Below, one piece after another: positions 1-9,982 of a stretch of 64,000 nt of DNA (positions are counted from its first letter, which is position 1; each line of letters begins with the position of its first letter). Below the pieces are notes generated by a model, which made no database searches, was not told the DNA's origin, and saw only the letters and a program-made list of their open reading frames with translations. The position numbers were made by a program, and so were the translations under genes. The stretch covers positions 6,388,501 to 6,452,500 of the forward strand of contig OY776123.1 of the NCBI GenBank assembly GCA_963675135.1, in the 5' to 3' direction. This DNA comes from Galeopsis tetrahit (lineage: Eukaryota; Streptophyta; Magnoliopsida; Lamiales; Lamiaceae).

Positions 1-2613
1 GATCAATCAATTATGATGTGAAGGTTGTTAGCATTACTCTTTCAGACGTGCACATTTGTGGAGCAATTTTTGAATTTAGACTTGTAGATTACCAACACTG
101 GGATTATATTTTGATTCTTTTCTTAAATATATAACAAACCTGCTCAAATTGTTCTTAATTATATTTTGATACTACTTCTGAATCATTATATTTTGATTCT
201 TCCCCATTTCTCATTGATCTTAATTTGAACGGTACTTAAAAGTAATTATGCTTCATTGTTAATGCGTCTTGAAGATTTTAATGTATTTTATACTTTCAGG
301 TCAGAAGGTTATTGGGGAGCCTGTAGTTTCAGGATTAGTCCTGAATGATTCTGCCCTTTGGGATTCAAATTTTCAGACAGCCGCAAAGCAAGTTATTAGT
401 ACTATTTTTATTATTTAAATATCTTCCAACGTTATCAGATTTATACAGTTTCTTTTTATCATAGAAACCATTTTCATCTCTTAATGCTTTAGGTATGTCA
501 TGAGCCTTCCTGTTAGAGCACTTGGACATGGAAAGGCTCTTCAAGTAGCTCTCTCAGCCAGGTTTCAACATTTTTTACTCTCATCTTAATAAAGATGACT
601 CTCAATCTTTTGACAATTATTTGTATATATATCTTTCTCTTATAGCTAATCATATATGTAACATGTTGCAGCTAGTGGGAACAGGTCACTGCACCTTCAA
701 TACCACGCAAAAAGCTTTAGAGTTGAGGATTTTCTTAAAAATTCAAATGGCGCCAATGGTATCAGCATAATTTCAAAGTTCTCGTGCATTTTAAAGGTGA
801 CATTTTTTTTTTTTTTTTGCTTTGACATGGCCCCCTTAAAATTCTGGATTTTGTGCATTTGATGATGAATTAGTGTGGGCAAAGGGGCAGGCAAGAACGT
901 GGGTTAGTTTTTGGTTTTCTGTTGATGAACGTGGCATTTTGTCGTAACTAGTTTTCATAATGAATGAATGTATCACCAGCACTGGGATTACTGGAGTATA
1001 ATACTGGTTGGAAGGCTATACAACAACAATAATTTTCCTTGCAAATCTAGGCACCAGGTGATGCATTATCATAAACAATATATTTCCAGAGAAATTGTGT
1101 TTCTGTAGGTGATGTAGGCATGAGATTATAAGCAGTGGTATTGATGGAACATTTGTGCGTAGTCATATAATGGATCTATTTTATTCTATTTCACAAATAG
1201 AATATAATTTTATATTTAATGTGACCAGATTTTCATGTGACAAGCTTTTGTGTGATGTTATTTAGCAAGAAGAATCCTGCATCATTAAAAGCACAAAAAA
1301 TTCTAATAAAGGTTTGTGATTATTTTTGATAGAATCATTAAAAAAAAGAGCAACTCCTTATCTTGCAGCAATTAACATCAAAATTGTTGTTTTGCCTTTT
1401 ACGCTGTCTGAAGGATTAAGAAAAACTCCAGCTTGACCTCTGTGGAGATTGCTGGTATTCCAGTGGTATGCTCTTAAACTCTTTAATCATGAGACATTTT
1501 TATGCTATTGGTATGTTGAGCAACCTTGGTATTGTTGTTTTATTTTATTGAACTTTTACATTTTGACTTTTCTAGTTGTTTTTATTCACTTTTAGAGGAA
1601 AAATATTTATTAGTTACCTTTCTTGATTTGACATGCTTAACTGTCTTATCATTATCTTAGATAATATGATCATTCACTTCATTCAGTGAATTTGAATAAA
1701 GGTTTTGTCACTTCTTCTCTACAGACAAACAACATTCTTTATTTTTTCTGGACTAAAATCCTCCATGTATGGTTATATGATATTTCTTTTTGTAAGTTTC
1801 TTTTGATAATATATATATATTTTTTTTTTTTTCGAGTATTAATAATCTTCTCTTTCGTTCATTATTATAGGTTCAAGTGGAAGATGCTTGATAAAGATGG
1901 CAAAATGGATTTTGCCTTGCATAGTTTAGGAGCAATTTATCTTTGAACCGAAAATTTTGAATTTGTTATATTAGACTTTATAGTTATGTGGTTGATAATA
2001 GGTCGAGTTAGGATGTTTTCAACTATGGTTGTTTTTGTTTTACAAGTGTGATGACATTTTATTATTATATCTTTGGTTGTTTCTATTGTAGAAGTATGAT
2101 GAAATTTTATTATTTATGATATAAATTAATGTAAATATAGAGTTATTTTATATGCTTTAGCAGTTTAGCGGTATACCTTTAGCCTATATTGCTACTAATA
2201 CTATGTGACATTAAGGAAGTTAAATTAGTTATAAAACTTTTGTGAAGCGAGAGTGTGTTACTAAAACACAACGTCGTGATGCAGGTAAGCGTCACCAAAT
2301 ATTGTTACCTTGATGCATAAAAACGTTATTAAATGTGGTGGTTAAGTTAGTTGGAAAATTTTCGTGACGTGAGAAAGCATCACTAAAGCACACCGTCGTG
2401 ACACCGATTTGCGTCACCAAATAGCGTTATTGTGACGCATAAAAGCATCATAATGTCTATCTACAATGATGCTTTTCAAGCGTCACGATAACACCCTAAA
2501 GAAACGCCAAATCAGGTGACGCCTACCCAAAGCGTCATTATAGCAAAAGCGTCACCAAATACTACCTTTAGTGACACTTTTGAGCGTCTCCACAACCCGT
2601 TTTTGTAGTAGTG
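1..2613. mobile_element. CACTA element, left part outside window
   Basis: This is the right 2.6 kb of a 4,038-bp element that is complete at 28376-32413. The right end reads inward as CACTACTACAAAAAC and is followed by TTT. Subterminal motifs of the GCGTCAC type, in both orientations, crowd 2270-2600. This is typical of CACTA elements, where they bind the transposase. No transposase ORF is visible, so the element is non-autonomous. Confidence 0.9.
300..770 (+). pseudogene. Exon-like gene fragments captured by CACTA
   Basis: Three exon-like stretches with splice-like borders lie here: about 300-391 (reads QKVIGEPVVSGLVL and on), about 493-561 (reads MSLPVRALGHGKALQ) and about 665-795 (reads SGNRSLHLQYHAKSF). 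AT-rich intron-like DNA separates them. Phases do not join cleanly between the first two, so the fragment is probably decayed or rearranged. I do not recognise the source gene. Capture of host exons is common in non-autonomous CACTA elements. Repeated at 30100-30570 and 59897-60367. Confidence 0.4.
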
Positions 2614-3137
2614 TTTTTAGCAAATTACCCCTTGTCGGAATCCTATCTTGGAGCACACGCCATCCCGTAGCAGCCAATTTGATCGATGCCAGTCTGCTCC
2701 ATACCAAGGTGAAAACTTTAGCCGCTGCGTCACTGCTTGGAGCAGCCGGTCTCGTACGCGCTCCTTGTTGTATACGTTCCTTTGGATGACGCTTTCCATG
2801 ACCAGGTATCCTCTTTACTTTCGTGTACAGTGTACCTGTCAAGCAAACATACCAGCTGATCAAGCATAACCTTCTCATGATCAAATAAGACCCTACGCCA
2901 TCTCCACTTCCACTTCCCCTCCTCCCAAGACCCCATTGATCTCACCACCCCCTCTTTGTTAGAACACATTCTAAATAATCTAGAAAAACGGTTCATTAGC
3001 ACAGCTCCACCCGCCCAACTTCCTCTCCAAAAACTATGTTTCTCCCCATTACCTAATGACTGAACAATATTTTCCCAAAACCATCTAACCCCTGCCCTGT
3101 CCCGTTTCGAACAACATCCCTTCACCAACTATTAGAA
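2614..3137 (-). pseudogene. LINE reverse transcriptase fragment (5' part)
   Basis: The minus strand encodes the region just upstream of, and the start of, the zinc-binding reverse transcriptase domain (zf-RVT) found at the C terminus of plant LINE ORF2. Recognisable pieces are the W-rich stretch EEGKWKWRWRRVLF, the motif TWSWKASSKGTYT, and in another frame WRVLQDRIPTRGNLL. The two lie in different frames, so the gene is frameshifted. The 3' part was separated by the CACTA insertion and lies beyond its other end (as at 27830-28375). The uninterrupted version is at 14453-15520. Confidence 0.75.
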
Positions 3138-3669
3138 AAAGAGTCACACCTACTCAATTGCAGAGTGTTTGATCCAATTATATAATTAATAATAAAAAAA
3201 AAAACTTAAAAAATATATGAAATTAATTATTAAATAAAAAGAATTAATTTTTTTTTTAAATTGATTATATGTGTAAAATATTTCTATACTTTGCAACATT
3301 TTTTAGATGCTGAAACTTGAATTGACTTCTTTTCTTCTTCTCAAAATAACCAGGTAGTATATATTTTTTAATTTATGTTTTTTCAAAAGTTTAAAGATCA
3401 TTTATATATTAGACTTTGAGTTATACTCGACTCGATTACATTAACAATTGAAAAAGTGGACTCGACTCGTAAATGAATCTATTGAACCTATCAAGTCGAG
3501 TCTAATGAATTTTAAAAAAATTATAGATATTAAGTCTAAAAGTCAAACTCGAAACAACTCGTTAGTATTAATATAAAAAATTAAATTCAAATTTTAACGA
3601 GTCGAGTTAAAGCTCGACCTGCTTGTCTCTTAAAACAGCAGTACTAGTGACATTGAGTAGCATGCCGCC
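3138..3669. other. AT-rich spacer with CTCGACTCG-type motifs
   Basis: No gene is visible. The stretch contains A/T runs followed by repeated short motifs such as CTCGACTCG and GAGTCGAG, about 3427-3620, in both orientations. Such motifs occur in degraded plant repeats, but I cannot assign a family. Also present at 15521-16052, 32938-33469, 45321-45852 and 62735-63266. Confidence 0.5.
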
Positions 3670-4676
3670 GTTTGACTATTTACACCTCCATTTTGGAGAG
3701 ATGCACTCCCCCGATTAATGCACCCCCAAAATTTGTCAAGATAGATGCACTTTTCAAATTGTTCTAAATACTCGTTTCTCTCTTTTATCTATAAAATACA
3801 CATTTACTACACACACTCTCCCCAAACCCTATTTCCTCTCCATCATTTTCCACTCTCTCCCTTACCGCCGCCGTCGCACACCACCACTTGCCGTCAGCCG
3901 CCCCTTATCGCCGCGGCCCCCTTCGCCAGCAGCTGCCCCTCCCCTTTCTCTCGAGTTCACCGGTGAGACGCCTCCCCTCCCCCTCCCTCGATTAACCTGC
4001 CTCCCCCTCCCTCTCCGCGACGGCCTCCCCTTCCCCTCCTGCTTTTTTTTTGTTCATCTGCGACGGCCTCCCTCCGCCGCCGCCCAAACGACCTCGCCGT
4101 TGCCGCCTCCTGTTGCCAGGATGCCGGCCACCCCCACTCCAAGTACGTTCATCAGCCGCCGCGCTTGGTAAAGCTCGTCGTCCCCTGCCATTTTTTAAGG
4201 GTTTTCTGCAGAAACTCTTAATTATTTTTTTTAATATTTTCGACAATGTAATGTCGACCACATACACTCTCGTCGAGTCGTCGACAGCAATTTGTAGACG
4301 AAATTGTATGTGGTCGACATTACAGTGACGATTTATTTTTTTTAATTTTTTCGACCTTTGTAGGTCGACCATATACATTCTCGTCGACAACAATTTATCG
4401 ACGAGAGTGTATATGGTCGACACTGATTTGTCGAAAAAAAAGAAGAGAAATTTCAAGTTTTTTTCTGAAATTTCTGATTTTTTGTTTGATATTCGGTGGC
4501 GGCGACGGTAGAAATTAGGTTTAGAGTTTAAAGGTGGAATAGGAGGTGCAGTTAGTAGTTAAAGTGTATTTAGTAGTGCAATATTACTCAAAAGGTATTT
4601 TGAAATGTTTGTCCTAATATTTTATTCATAAATTGATTGGAGGAGTGCATTTCTCCGGAGGTGTAAATAGTCAAAC
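3670..4676. mobile_element. Terminal-inverted-repeat element with hairpins (monomer A)
   Basis: The ends are inverted repeats of about 20 bp that continue imperfectly to about 38 bp: GTTTGACTATTTACACCTCC at the left and its complement at the right end, 4657-4676. The interior has a GC-rich CCG-repeat stretch (3840-4190) that looks like captured 5' gene sequence, then two long hairpins. No transposase and no clear target duplication are visible. A Mutator-like origin is my guess from the G-starting ends and captured GC-rich DNA. Open frames here are low-complexity and not convincing genes. Confidence 0.7.
4249..4421. repeat. Two long hairpins in tandem
   Basis: Hairpin 1 has perfect 16-bp arms at 4249-4264 and 4307-4322 that pair further with mismatches. 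Hairpin 2 has 24-bp arms at 4364-4387 and 4398-4421 with one mismatch and a 10-base loop. The arms of the two hairpins are related to each other (shared core GTCGACCA and CTCTCGTCGA). If transcribed, this would fold into a strong double hairpin. Monomer B has three. Confidence 0.85.
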
Positions 4677-4919
4677 CCATCTTTATAGATAAGTAAAGGG
4701 CAAATTGGTGTGTAGTACAAATGGGGGCCCTTAAGAATCTAATGGTACAGGCCATTCATTTAGTGGCAGGTGATACAGTTTTATAGGGGCAAAAGACCAT
4801 TGTGCCCTTAAATTCATCAAACCCAAATTGGGTTTTGGTTTTGAAAGGGACAAAAAATATTTCAAAAGGTAATTGAACGTTCAATCAATCTGCAAATCTA
4901 TGACATCACTCCTCTTACT

Positions 4920-5375
4920 TCAACCTTTCAACTCCTCCCCTATTTTATTAAAAAATATTATTTTATTAAAAATATTGTATTCAGATTTCTTATTTTTTAA
5001 TTTACACAATTTTTAATTCAGAATTTTTTTTATAATTTTTATTAAGATTTTATTTTTTAAAATTTTAATTCAGAATTTTATTAGAGTATTTTTTTAATTC
5101 AATTTTCTTTTTTCAAATTTTTATTCAAAATTATTGAAAATAAATTTTATTAGAGTATTTTCTTTATTCAAAATTATTTAAACTACTTTATTTATTTATA
5201 TTTTATTCAAATTAGTTTTACTTAGTTTTTATAATTCATATTTTATTTATTTATATTTTATTCTGATTTATTAGTTTTTCTAATTCACGCAAAAAAAAAA
5301 ATCAAATTTTACTTGAATTTTTTTTATTCATTTAAAAAAAAAAAAAGTCAGCTTTTTTATTTAATTTTTTAATTT
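4920..5375. other. Very AT-rich low-complexity stretch
   Basis: Almost only A and T, with repeated TTTTATT and AATTTTA words and A-runs at 5290 and 5335. I see no gene, RNA or structured element here. It lies within Mutator-like element 1. Confidence 0.6.
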
Positions 5376-5580
5376 ATGTCGACATATATATTGAATATTG
5401 AACACTTAATTTATATCGACATATATATTGAATATTGAACACTTAATTTAATTTTTTAATTTATATCGACATATATATTGAATATTGAACACTTAATATC
5501 AACATTATATTGACATATATATTGAACACCGATATATATTGAATATAATAAAATATTGAATATCGACATATATATTGAAC
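5376..5580. repeat. AT-rich minisatellite
   Basis: At least three good copies and several decayed copies of a unit built on TCGACATATATATTGAATATTG followed by AACACTTAATTTA are seen, with spacing of about 38 to 50 bp. It is internal to Mutator-like element 1. Also at 35176-35380. Confidence 0.8.
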
Positions 5581-5939
5581 CCTTCCATTATATAGGTTAG
5601 TGTTCAATAAATATAATTAATGTTTAGTATACATCGGGATTTACATTGAGTAGCATTAATTTAAGTTTTATACAAATAAATTTGTAGGGGAGTTATTATA
5701 CTTAGAAGTTTTAATCAAGTTTTATTCCTTTTAATTTATGTCAAAAAATGATCAAGAAGAACACAAGCCTAGTTCACACGCCTTAGAGGAACACCATTGA
5801 TCGGGTAACGCCCTGCAGCATATGTTGAAAAAAAAAAAAAAAAAAAATATCACTTGCATTGGTTCACACGACAAAATGATCTAACCTATGAAGATTCTTC
5901 TACCAAGTAAATGCATATAAAAAATATAGTACATGTATT

Positions 5940-6160
5940 TCTCATGTCAAACCCCAAATGGTAATTGCAGAAATCCACTCCACAATGCAATAGGATATGT
6001 GAACACCTCACTGTCTATCCAATACATTTGGGACCCTTTGAACACCAGATCCAATTTACCAATGTGTTGCACACTCCCAATGCAAATTCCCACCAAGAAC
6101 AGACACAAAATTGGAAAGTACATAAACCCCCAATTTTTCATGACCACATAAAAAAAATTC
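5940..6160 (-). pseudogene. Captured membrane-protein-like exon fragment
   Basis: The minus strand carries a 66-codon open stretch (6147 down to 5947) with a strongly hydrophobic segment, FPILCLFLVGICIGS, that could span a membrane, followed by a mixed region ending LQLPFGV and a stop. It sits inside Mutator-like element 1, downstream (on the minus strand) of another gene-like fragment. That fits a Pack-MULE that picked up pieces of a host gene. I do not recognise the gene. It could also be chance coding. Repeated at 35740-35960. Confidence 0.3.
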
Positions 6161-6357
6161 TATAGCAACAAGAATCCAAACAAGAAAAGATCAACTCATA
6201 AAAGTGATTCCGGAATTTGGCTTTGGCCAAGAACAAGTTAATTTCTAACTCTCCACCTAAATTTTAATCTTGAAAGAATTTCAAGAAGTTAAAAATTTTG
6301 AAACTGCAAAACAGAATAAAAACAGGACATAGGAGACCCAATAAGCTCCTGAATTCA

Positions 6358-6392
<35 letters not shown>

Positions 6393-6699
6393 AATTCAAA
6401 ATATACGCATTCAATATGACTACGAGACAACAATTAAGCATTTTAACTTATTATTCTTGAAACAGAATCACAAGTAAAACAATGGATCTCAAACTATCGC
6501 ATCTCATCTCAGAATCCTAGGCTTGGGAAGAAATTCTAAGAAAATAAAAACTTATTTTCAGTAATAATCAGTGCAAAACAATAAGAAAAGCATTAGATCC
6601 AAATACAGAAACCCTTATTTATTCATATTAGCAGAAAAGTTTGGGTTTGTGGGAGGAAATTTGGAAAAGAGAGTAGAAACTCACTGAGTCAACTCAGTG

Positions 6700-7192
6700 T
6701 ATCAACACCCCCAGAAAACTCTAGATCTACGCCGCCATCACGCAAGCGGCGCAGATCGGAGAAGACGAGCCCCTTGACGGAGCATTCAGGCTCTGCAACG
6801 ACGGCGGAAGGCCCCCCCTCGACTGAGCATTCAAGCTTTGCAATGACTCACGTGGGCAGATCGGAGAAGACGAGCCCCTTGACGGAGCATTTAGGCTCTG
6901 CACCGGCGGCGTCTCGCTGATTTCTTCGCCGTCTCAAAATACCCAAACGGCCGCCATTTTCGACTCGACGAGCTGCGAAAACGTCTCGCTGCCTTCTTCG
7001 CCGTCTCAAGCCCCATTTCAGATCTTGTGTGTGTGTGTGTGTTTTTGTGAGAGAAAAGAGAGAGAAACAAATATTTGAAAATGGGAGAGAGAAAGAAAGA
7101 GAGAAGACGATATTAATTGTTTGAGAGGGTGGAGAGAGAAGAAGTGTAATCTTTGAATAGAAGAAGGGTAGGAAAGACATTTTACAAGACAA
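6700..7192 (-). pseudogene. Captured first-exon-like region with internal duplication
   Basis: On the minus strand a CT-rich 5'-UTR-like tract (about 7140-7020) leads into GC-rich sequence. It encodes AEPKCSVKGLVFSDLPT and then a good splice donor GTGAGT near 6850. A second copy of the same segment, AEPECSVKGLVFSDL, follows: nucleotides 6751-6797 match 6856-6902, 105 bp apart. The layout, reading inward from the right end of the Mutator-like element, is what a gene fragment captured by a Pack-MULE looks like. Source gene not recognised. Repeated at 36500-36992. Confidence 0.4.
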
Positions 7193-7334
7193 TTTGTAGT
7201 GTTAGAGACTAAAAAAATGACTTGTACTTTCTACCTCTCAAGGGACAAAATATGTACCATGGAGTCAATAATCTCATAAGTAAATCTGCAGTGGGCCCAA
7301 AACAAACAAAATAGGTGTTACTCTTTTTACGAAT

Positions 7335-8499
7335 GGGCGCGGTTATAGACACACACCAATGTATTGAGGACACCCACGCGATGAGAACACACACACTGAG
7401 ATAAGGACACCCACCTGAAAAATTCGAAAATACCCTTCTTCTTATTAAAACACTAAATCCTTTCATATCCCCTCCTTACTCTTAAAACTCAAAGGTACAC
7501 CCACACATTTCCTCACTCCCTCACCGCCGTCGCGCGCCTCCGCCTCGAAGAAGACGATCGACGCCGCGCCTATTCGCTGGAGAAGGGCGCAGCCCACGCG
7601 GCCTCTAGCACGGTGCCGCCGCCCGTTCGCGTCGGCTTGCGCACCCCCTCCGCCGCCGCCCGCCTGTTCGCACCGTGCTCCGTTCGTCCCCTCCGTTGCT
7701 CCGTCGCGTCCACCGACTCGCCCAGCCACGATCGCCTCCCTCTCCCGCCTCTTCGTCCAGCCGCGATCGCCTCGCCTCTTCGTACTCAGGCCGCCGCCTC
7801 CGCCGCTCGCTCGCTCGCGCGCACTCAGGCCGCCGCCTCCGCCGCCGTTCGCAAGGTAAGTTTAGGGTTTAGGTTTGTACAGATCTGTGTTTTATTTTTA
7901 GGTTTTTAGGATTTTATAGATCAAAAACAAAAAAAAAATCGATTTTTTTTGTGTTTTGTGTAATGTGTTAGTTTTTTTTGAAATTTTACAGATTTAAATG
8001 CATTTGTGTCATTGTTTAGAAAAAAAAGGGTTAAAAACTGAAAATGTTAAGGAATTTGTGTTTGTTCATTGATATTTTTCGAACAATTGGACGTTGTTCA
8101 TAAATTATTTTCGGACAATATGGATTTGTTTAGGATAAATTTTCGAACAATTTGATTTTATAGGCATAAAATTTTCGAACACTTTTTTTTTTTTCCGAAC
8201 ACTGTTGATTTGTTCTAAAAAAAATTCCTAACAACTGTGTTTTGTGTTTTTTCGGACAACGTTGAAAATCTTTTTTTCTAATTTAGTGTTTGTTAAGATA
8301 TTTTTTTTTTTTTTTTTTTTTTTGAAGATTTTGGTGATGGTGAATGATTCTTGTAAAATGAAATGGGTGGGTGTACTCATCCTCATATTTTTTTAAAAAA
8401 TTGTACAGAGGGGTATATAAGACATTTTATATGTCCTTGAGAATGAAAAATTTATCAGGTGGGTGTACTCAATAGGTTGGTGTGTGTATAACTGTGCCC
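7335..8499. mobile_element. Mutator-like element 2 (Pack-MULE type, 1.17 kb)
   Basis: The ends are inverted repeats of about 43 bp beginning GGGC, with GGTTATA and ACACACACC blocks at the left and matching complements at the right. A perfect 9-bp duplication TTTACGAAT flanks it (7326-7334 and 8500-8508). Monomer B has the single empty copy at 17233-17241. The interior is a very GC-rich exon-like tract followed by intron-like T-rich DNA. No transposase is present. Confidence 0.9.
7500..7856 (+). pseudogene. GC-rich exon-like tract inside Mutator-like element 2
   Basis: CCG/CGC-rich sequence ends in a consensus splice donor, GCAAG followed by GTAAGTTTAG, near 7855. T-rich sequence follows, with repeated TTTTCGAACAA words (about 8080-8250). 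Open frames through it give Ala/Arg/Pro-rich low-complexity peptides. A 22-bp segment starting ACTCAGGCCGCCG is repeated. It probably is 5' UTR plus start of a captured gene. No family recognised. Repeated at 37300-37656. Confidence 0.35.
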
Positions 8500-8508
8500 T
8501 TTACGAAT

Positions 8509-9085
8509 TCTTGTCTGACACGGTAGCATGCTTCACTTTCAGCATTTCAACTGAAGTTCATTTAAAATATAATTGGATTTAAGTTTTATAAATTTATAAA
8601 TCATATACTAAATCATTTCTGTAATAATATATTAGTATTATTTTTATAGTTATCTTTTAAAATATTTCAGTGAGAATTAATGTATTATAGTTTAAAAAAT
8701 TCACGTGTATATATATATATATATATATATATAGTATATAGACATAATGTTATTAAATTCTTAAATGTTTTGATAACTCATTTAATAAATTAATTAAATG
8801 TCGAAAAAGGGAAGGAAATATAAAAACTTAGTAACATTCAAAAAAAAAAAATATAAATAATAAAGAAGTTGATGGTAATGTAATATGCTTCAATAAATAA
8901 ATTAATTAAATGTTGAGGGAATGAAATATAAAAATTCATCAACATTCAAAAGAAATATAAATAATAAAAAAGTTGATGGTAATATAATATGCTTACGTAA
9001 AAGTTGATATTGTTCATATGTTCCTTGCGTACTTGCATCATAAAGTTTAATGGCGTTAGTTTATGTGATTCTGATGAACTCTATA
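8509..9085. other. AT-rich upstream region of peroxidase A
   Basis: Holds no gene. It contains a 26-bp TA tract (8708-8733) just after a CACGTG hexamer at 8702-8707, and a tandem duplication of about 110 bp (8784-8895 and 8896-8995) that includes AAGTTGATGGTAAT near the end of each copy. Monomer B has changed the hexamer to CACGTA. Confidence 0.6.
8784..8995. repeat. Tandem duplication, about 110 bp
   Basis: Two diverged copies, both starting AATAAATTAATTAAATG and ending GTTGATGGTAAT plus a TATGCT tail. Present also in monomer B (about 17518-17730) and in unit 2. Confidence 0.8.
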
Positions 9086-9209
9086 CAGGGCAGACCAATG
9101 ATTAATTAGTGAGAGGACCGATAAAAAAAAGGGAGAAAATTAAAGAGAAGATCGAGTCCAATTAAAAGTTAGTAAAATCAAACCAAAAAAATATATACAA
9201 GATGTATAC

Positions 9210-9243
<34 letters not shown>

Positions 9244-9568
9244 TTGAAGTCTCAGTATTAGTCTAAAAATCGATTAATTCGATGGAACAATTTCACTGTT
9301 CACTAGTGAAGCTTCAATTAAAATATATTAGAGCAAAATTTGGTATGAACGTCCCTTATAAAAAAATTATTAAATATATATATATAATAAATCATGTTAT
9401 TTGGAATTGGATGGACTTTGAATTTATCATCTTCATACCTATACTAATATATGATATATAGATGCAATTTTTAAAAGGAAATGTTAATGTGCATATATAA
9501 TACTCTAGTTAATTGAAAAATATTGAGGGGGCAAAGGCCACCCCACAATAAACGTGAGTTCGCCCCTG
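9086..9568. mobile_element. Small hAT-type element upstream of peroxidase A
   Basis: The left end CAGGGCAGACC and the right end, read as its complement CAGGGGCGAACTC, form imperfect inverted repeats of about 35 bp. The 8-bp flanks are ACTCTATA on the left (9078-9085) and ACTCTATG on the right. In monomer B both flanks are ACTCTATA, a perfect 8-bp target duplication as expected for hAT elements. At 483 bp it cannot code for a transposase. Confidence 0.85.
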
Positions 9569-9656
9569 ACTCTATGCCATTTTCGACTGATATACTTTTT
9601 ATTCGTCCCACTTAATTAATTAATTAATGTTAATGCATAATATCCTCTTATAATAG

Positions 9657-9662
9657 TTGACC
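9657..9662 (+). promoter_or_regulatory. W-box core upstream of peroxidase A
   Basis: TTGACC, the core bound by WRKY factors, lies 326 bp before the start codon, between the hAT element and the gene. Many class III peroxidases respond to stress through WRKY factors. A single hexamer is weak evidence. Confidence 0.3.
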
Positions 9663-9879
9663 TAATGTAGAAATAATCTTGATAATTATAATCAATTAAT
9701 TAATCTTCCGTAGCATTTCTTATTTGGAAATTAAGCAACAATCACATGGTTAACTTGTGTTTTGGTTATTAATATATAATCAAAATAAAATTATACTCCT
9801 ACCATATATTAATTTCATGCCATTATTCCTCCTTTAATTTATTGCCCAAAATTATTAGTATTAAGAGAAAATGGCTCAT

Positions 9880-9886
9880 TATATAA
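9880..9886 (+). promoter_or_regulatory. TATA box of peroxidase A
   Basis: TATATAA lies about 100 bp before the ATG at 9983, so transcription should start near 9910. This makes the upstream in-frame ATG at 9887 an unlikely start. Confidence 0.65.
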
Positions 9887-9982
9887 GTGGAATGGGGTTT
9901 GGCTTTTTTAAAATTCATTACAACACCGATCACTTTATTTCAAAGTAAAATTAGTCGAGGTTTTAACATCATCCGTACTACT

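Larger units (their letters stand above)
4698..7275. mobile_element. Mutator-like element 1, non-autonomous (2.58 kb)
   Basis: It is flanked by a perfect 9-bp direct repeat ATAAGTAAA (4689-4697 and 7276-7284). Monomer B keeps the single-copy empty site at 17183-17191, which proves an insertion in A. The first and last 55 bp align as degenerate inverted repeats with shared blocks GTACA, CCCTT and a second GTACA. A 9-bp target duplication with G-starting ends is the mark of Mutator-like elements. No MULE transposase is seen. The interior holds AT-rich DNA, a minisatellite and gene-like fragments on the minus strand. Confidence 0.85.

Noticed and set aside
1686..1946. Open frame of 86 codons inside CACTA
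   Set aside because: It crosses T- and TA-runs and a splice-like acceptor. Only its last 20 codons look exon-like, and no family is recognised.
3992..4456. Open frame of 154 codons on the minus strand in the monomer A hairpin element
   Set aside because: Same reason: hairpin-derived repeats followed by Gly/Arg-rich low-complexity sequence.
5376..5580. Possible CRISPR-like array of regular repeats
   Set aside because: A plant AT-rich minisatellite inside a transposon, with decaying copies and no unique spacers.
9887..9982. Upstream in-frame ATG that would extend the peroxidase by 32 residues
   Set aside because: It lies directly after the TATA box, before the expected transcription start. 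The ATG at 9983 gives a clean signal peptide.
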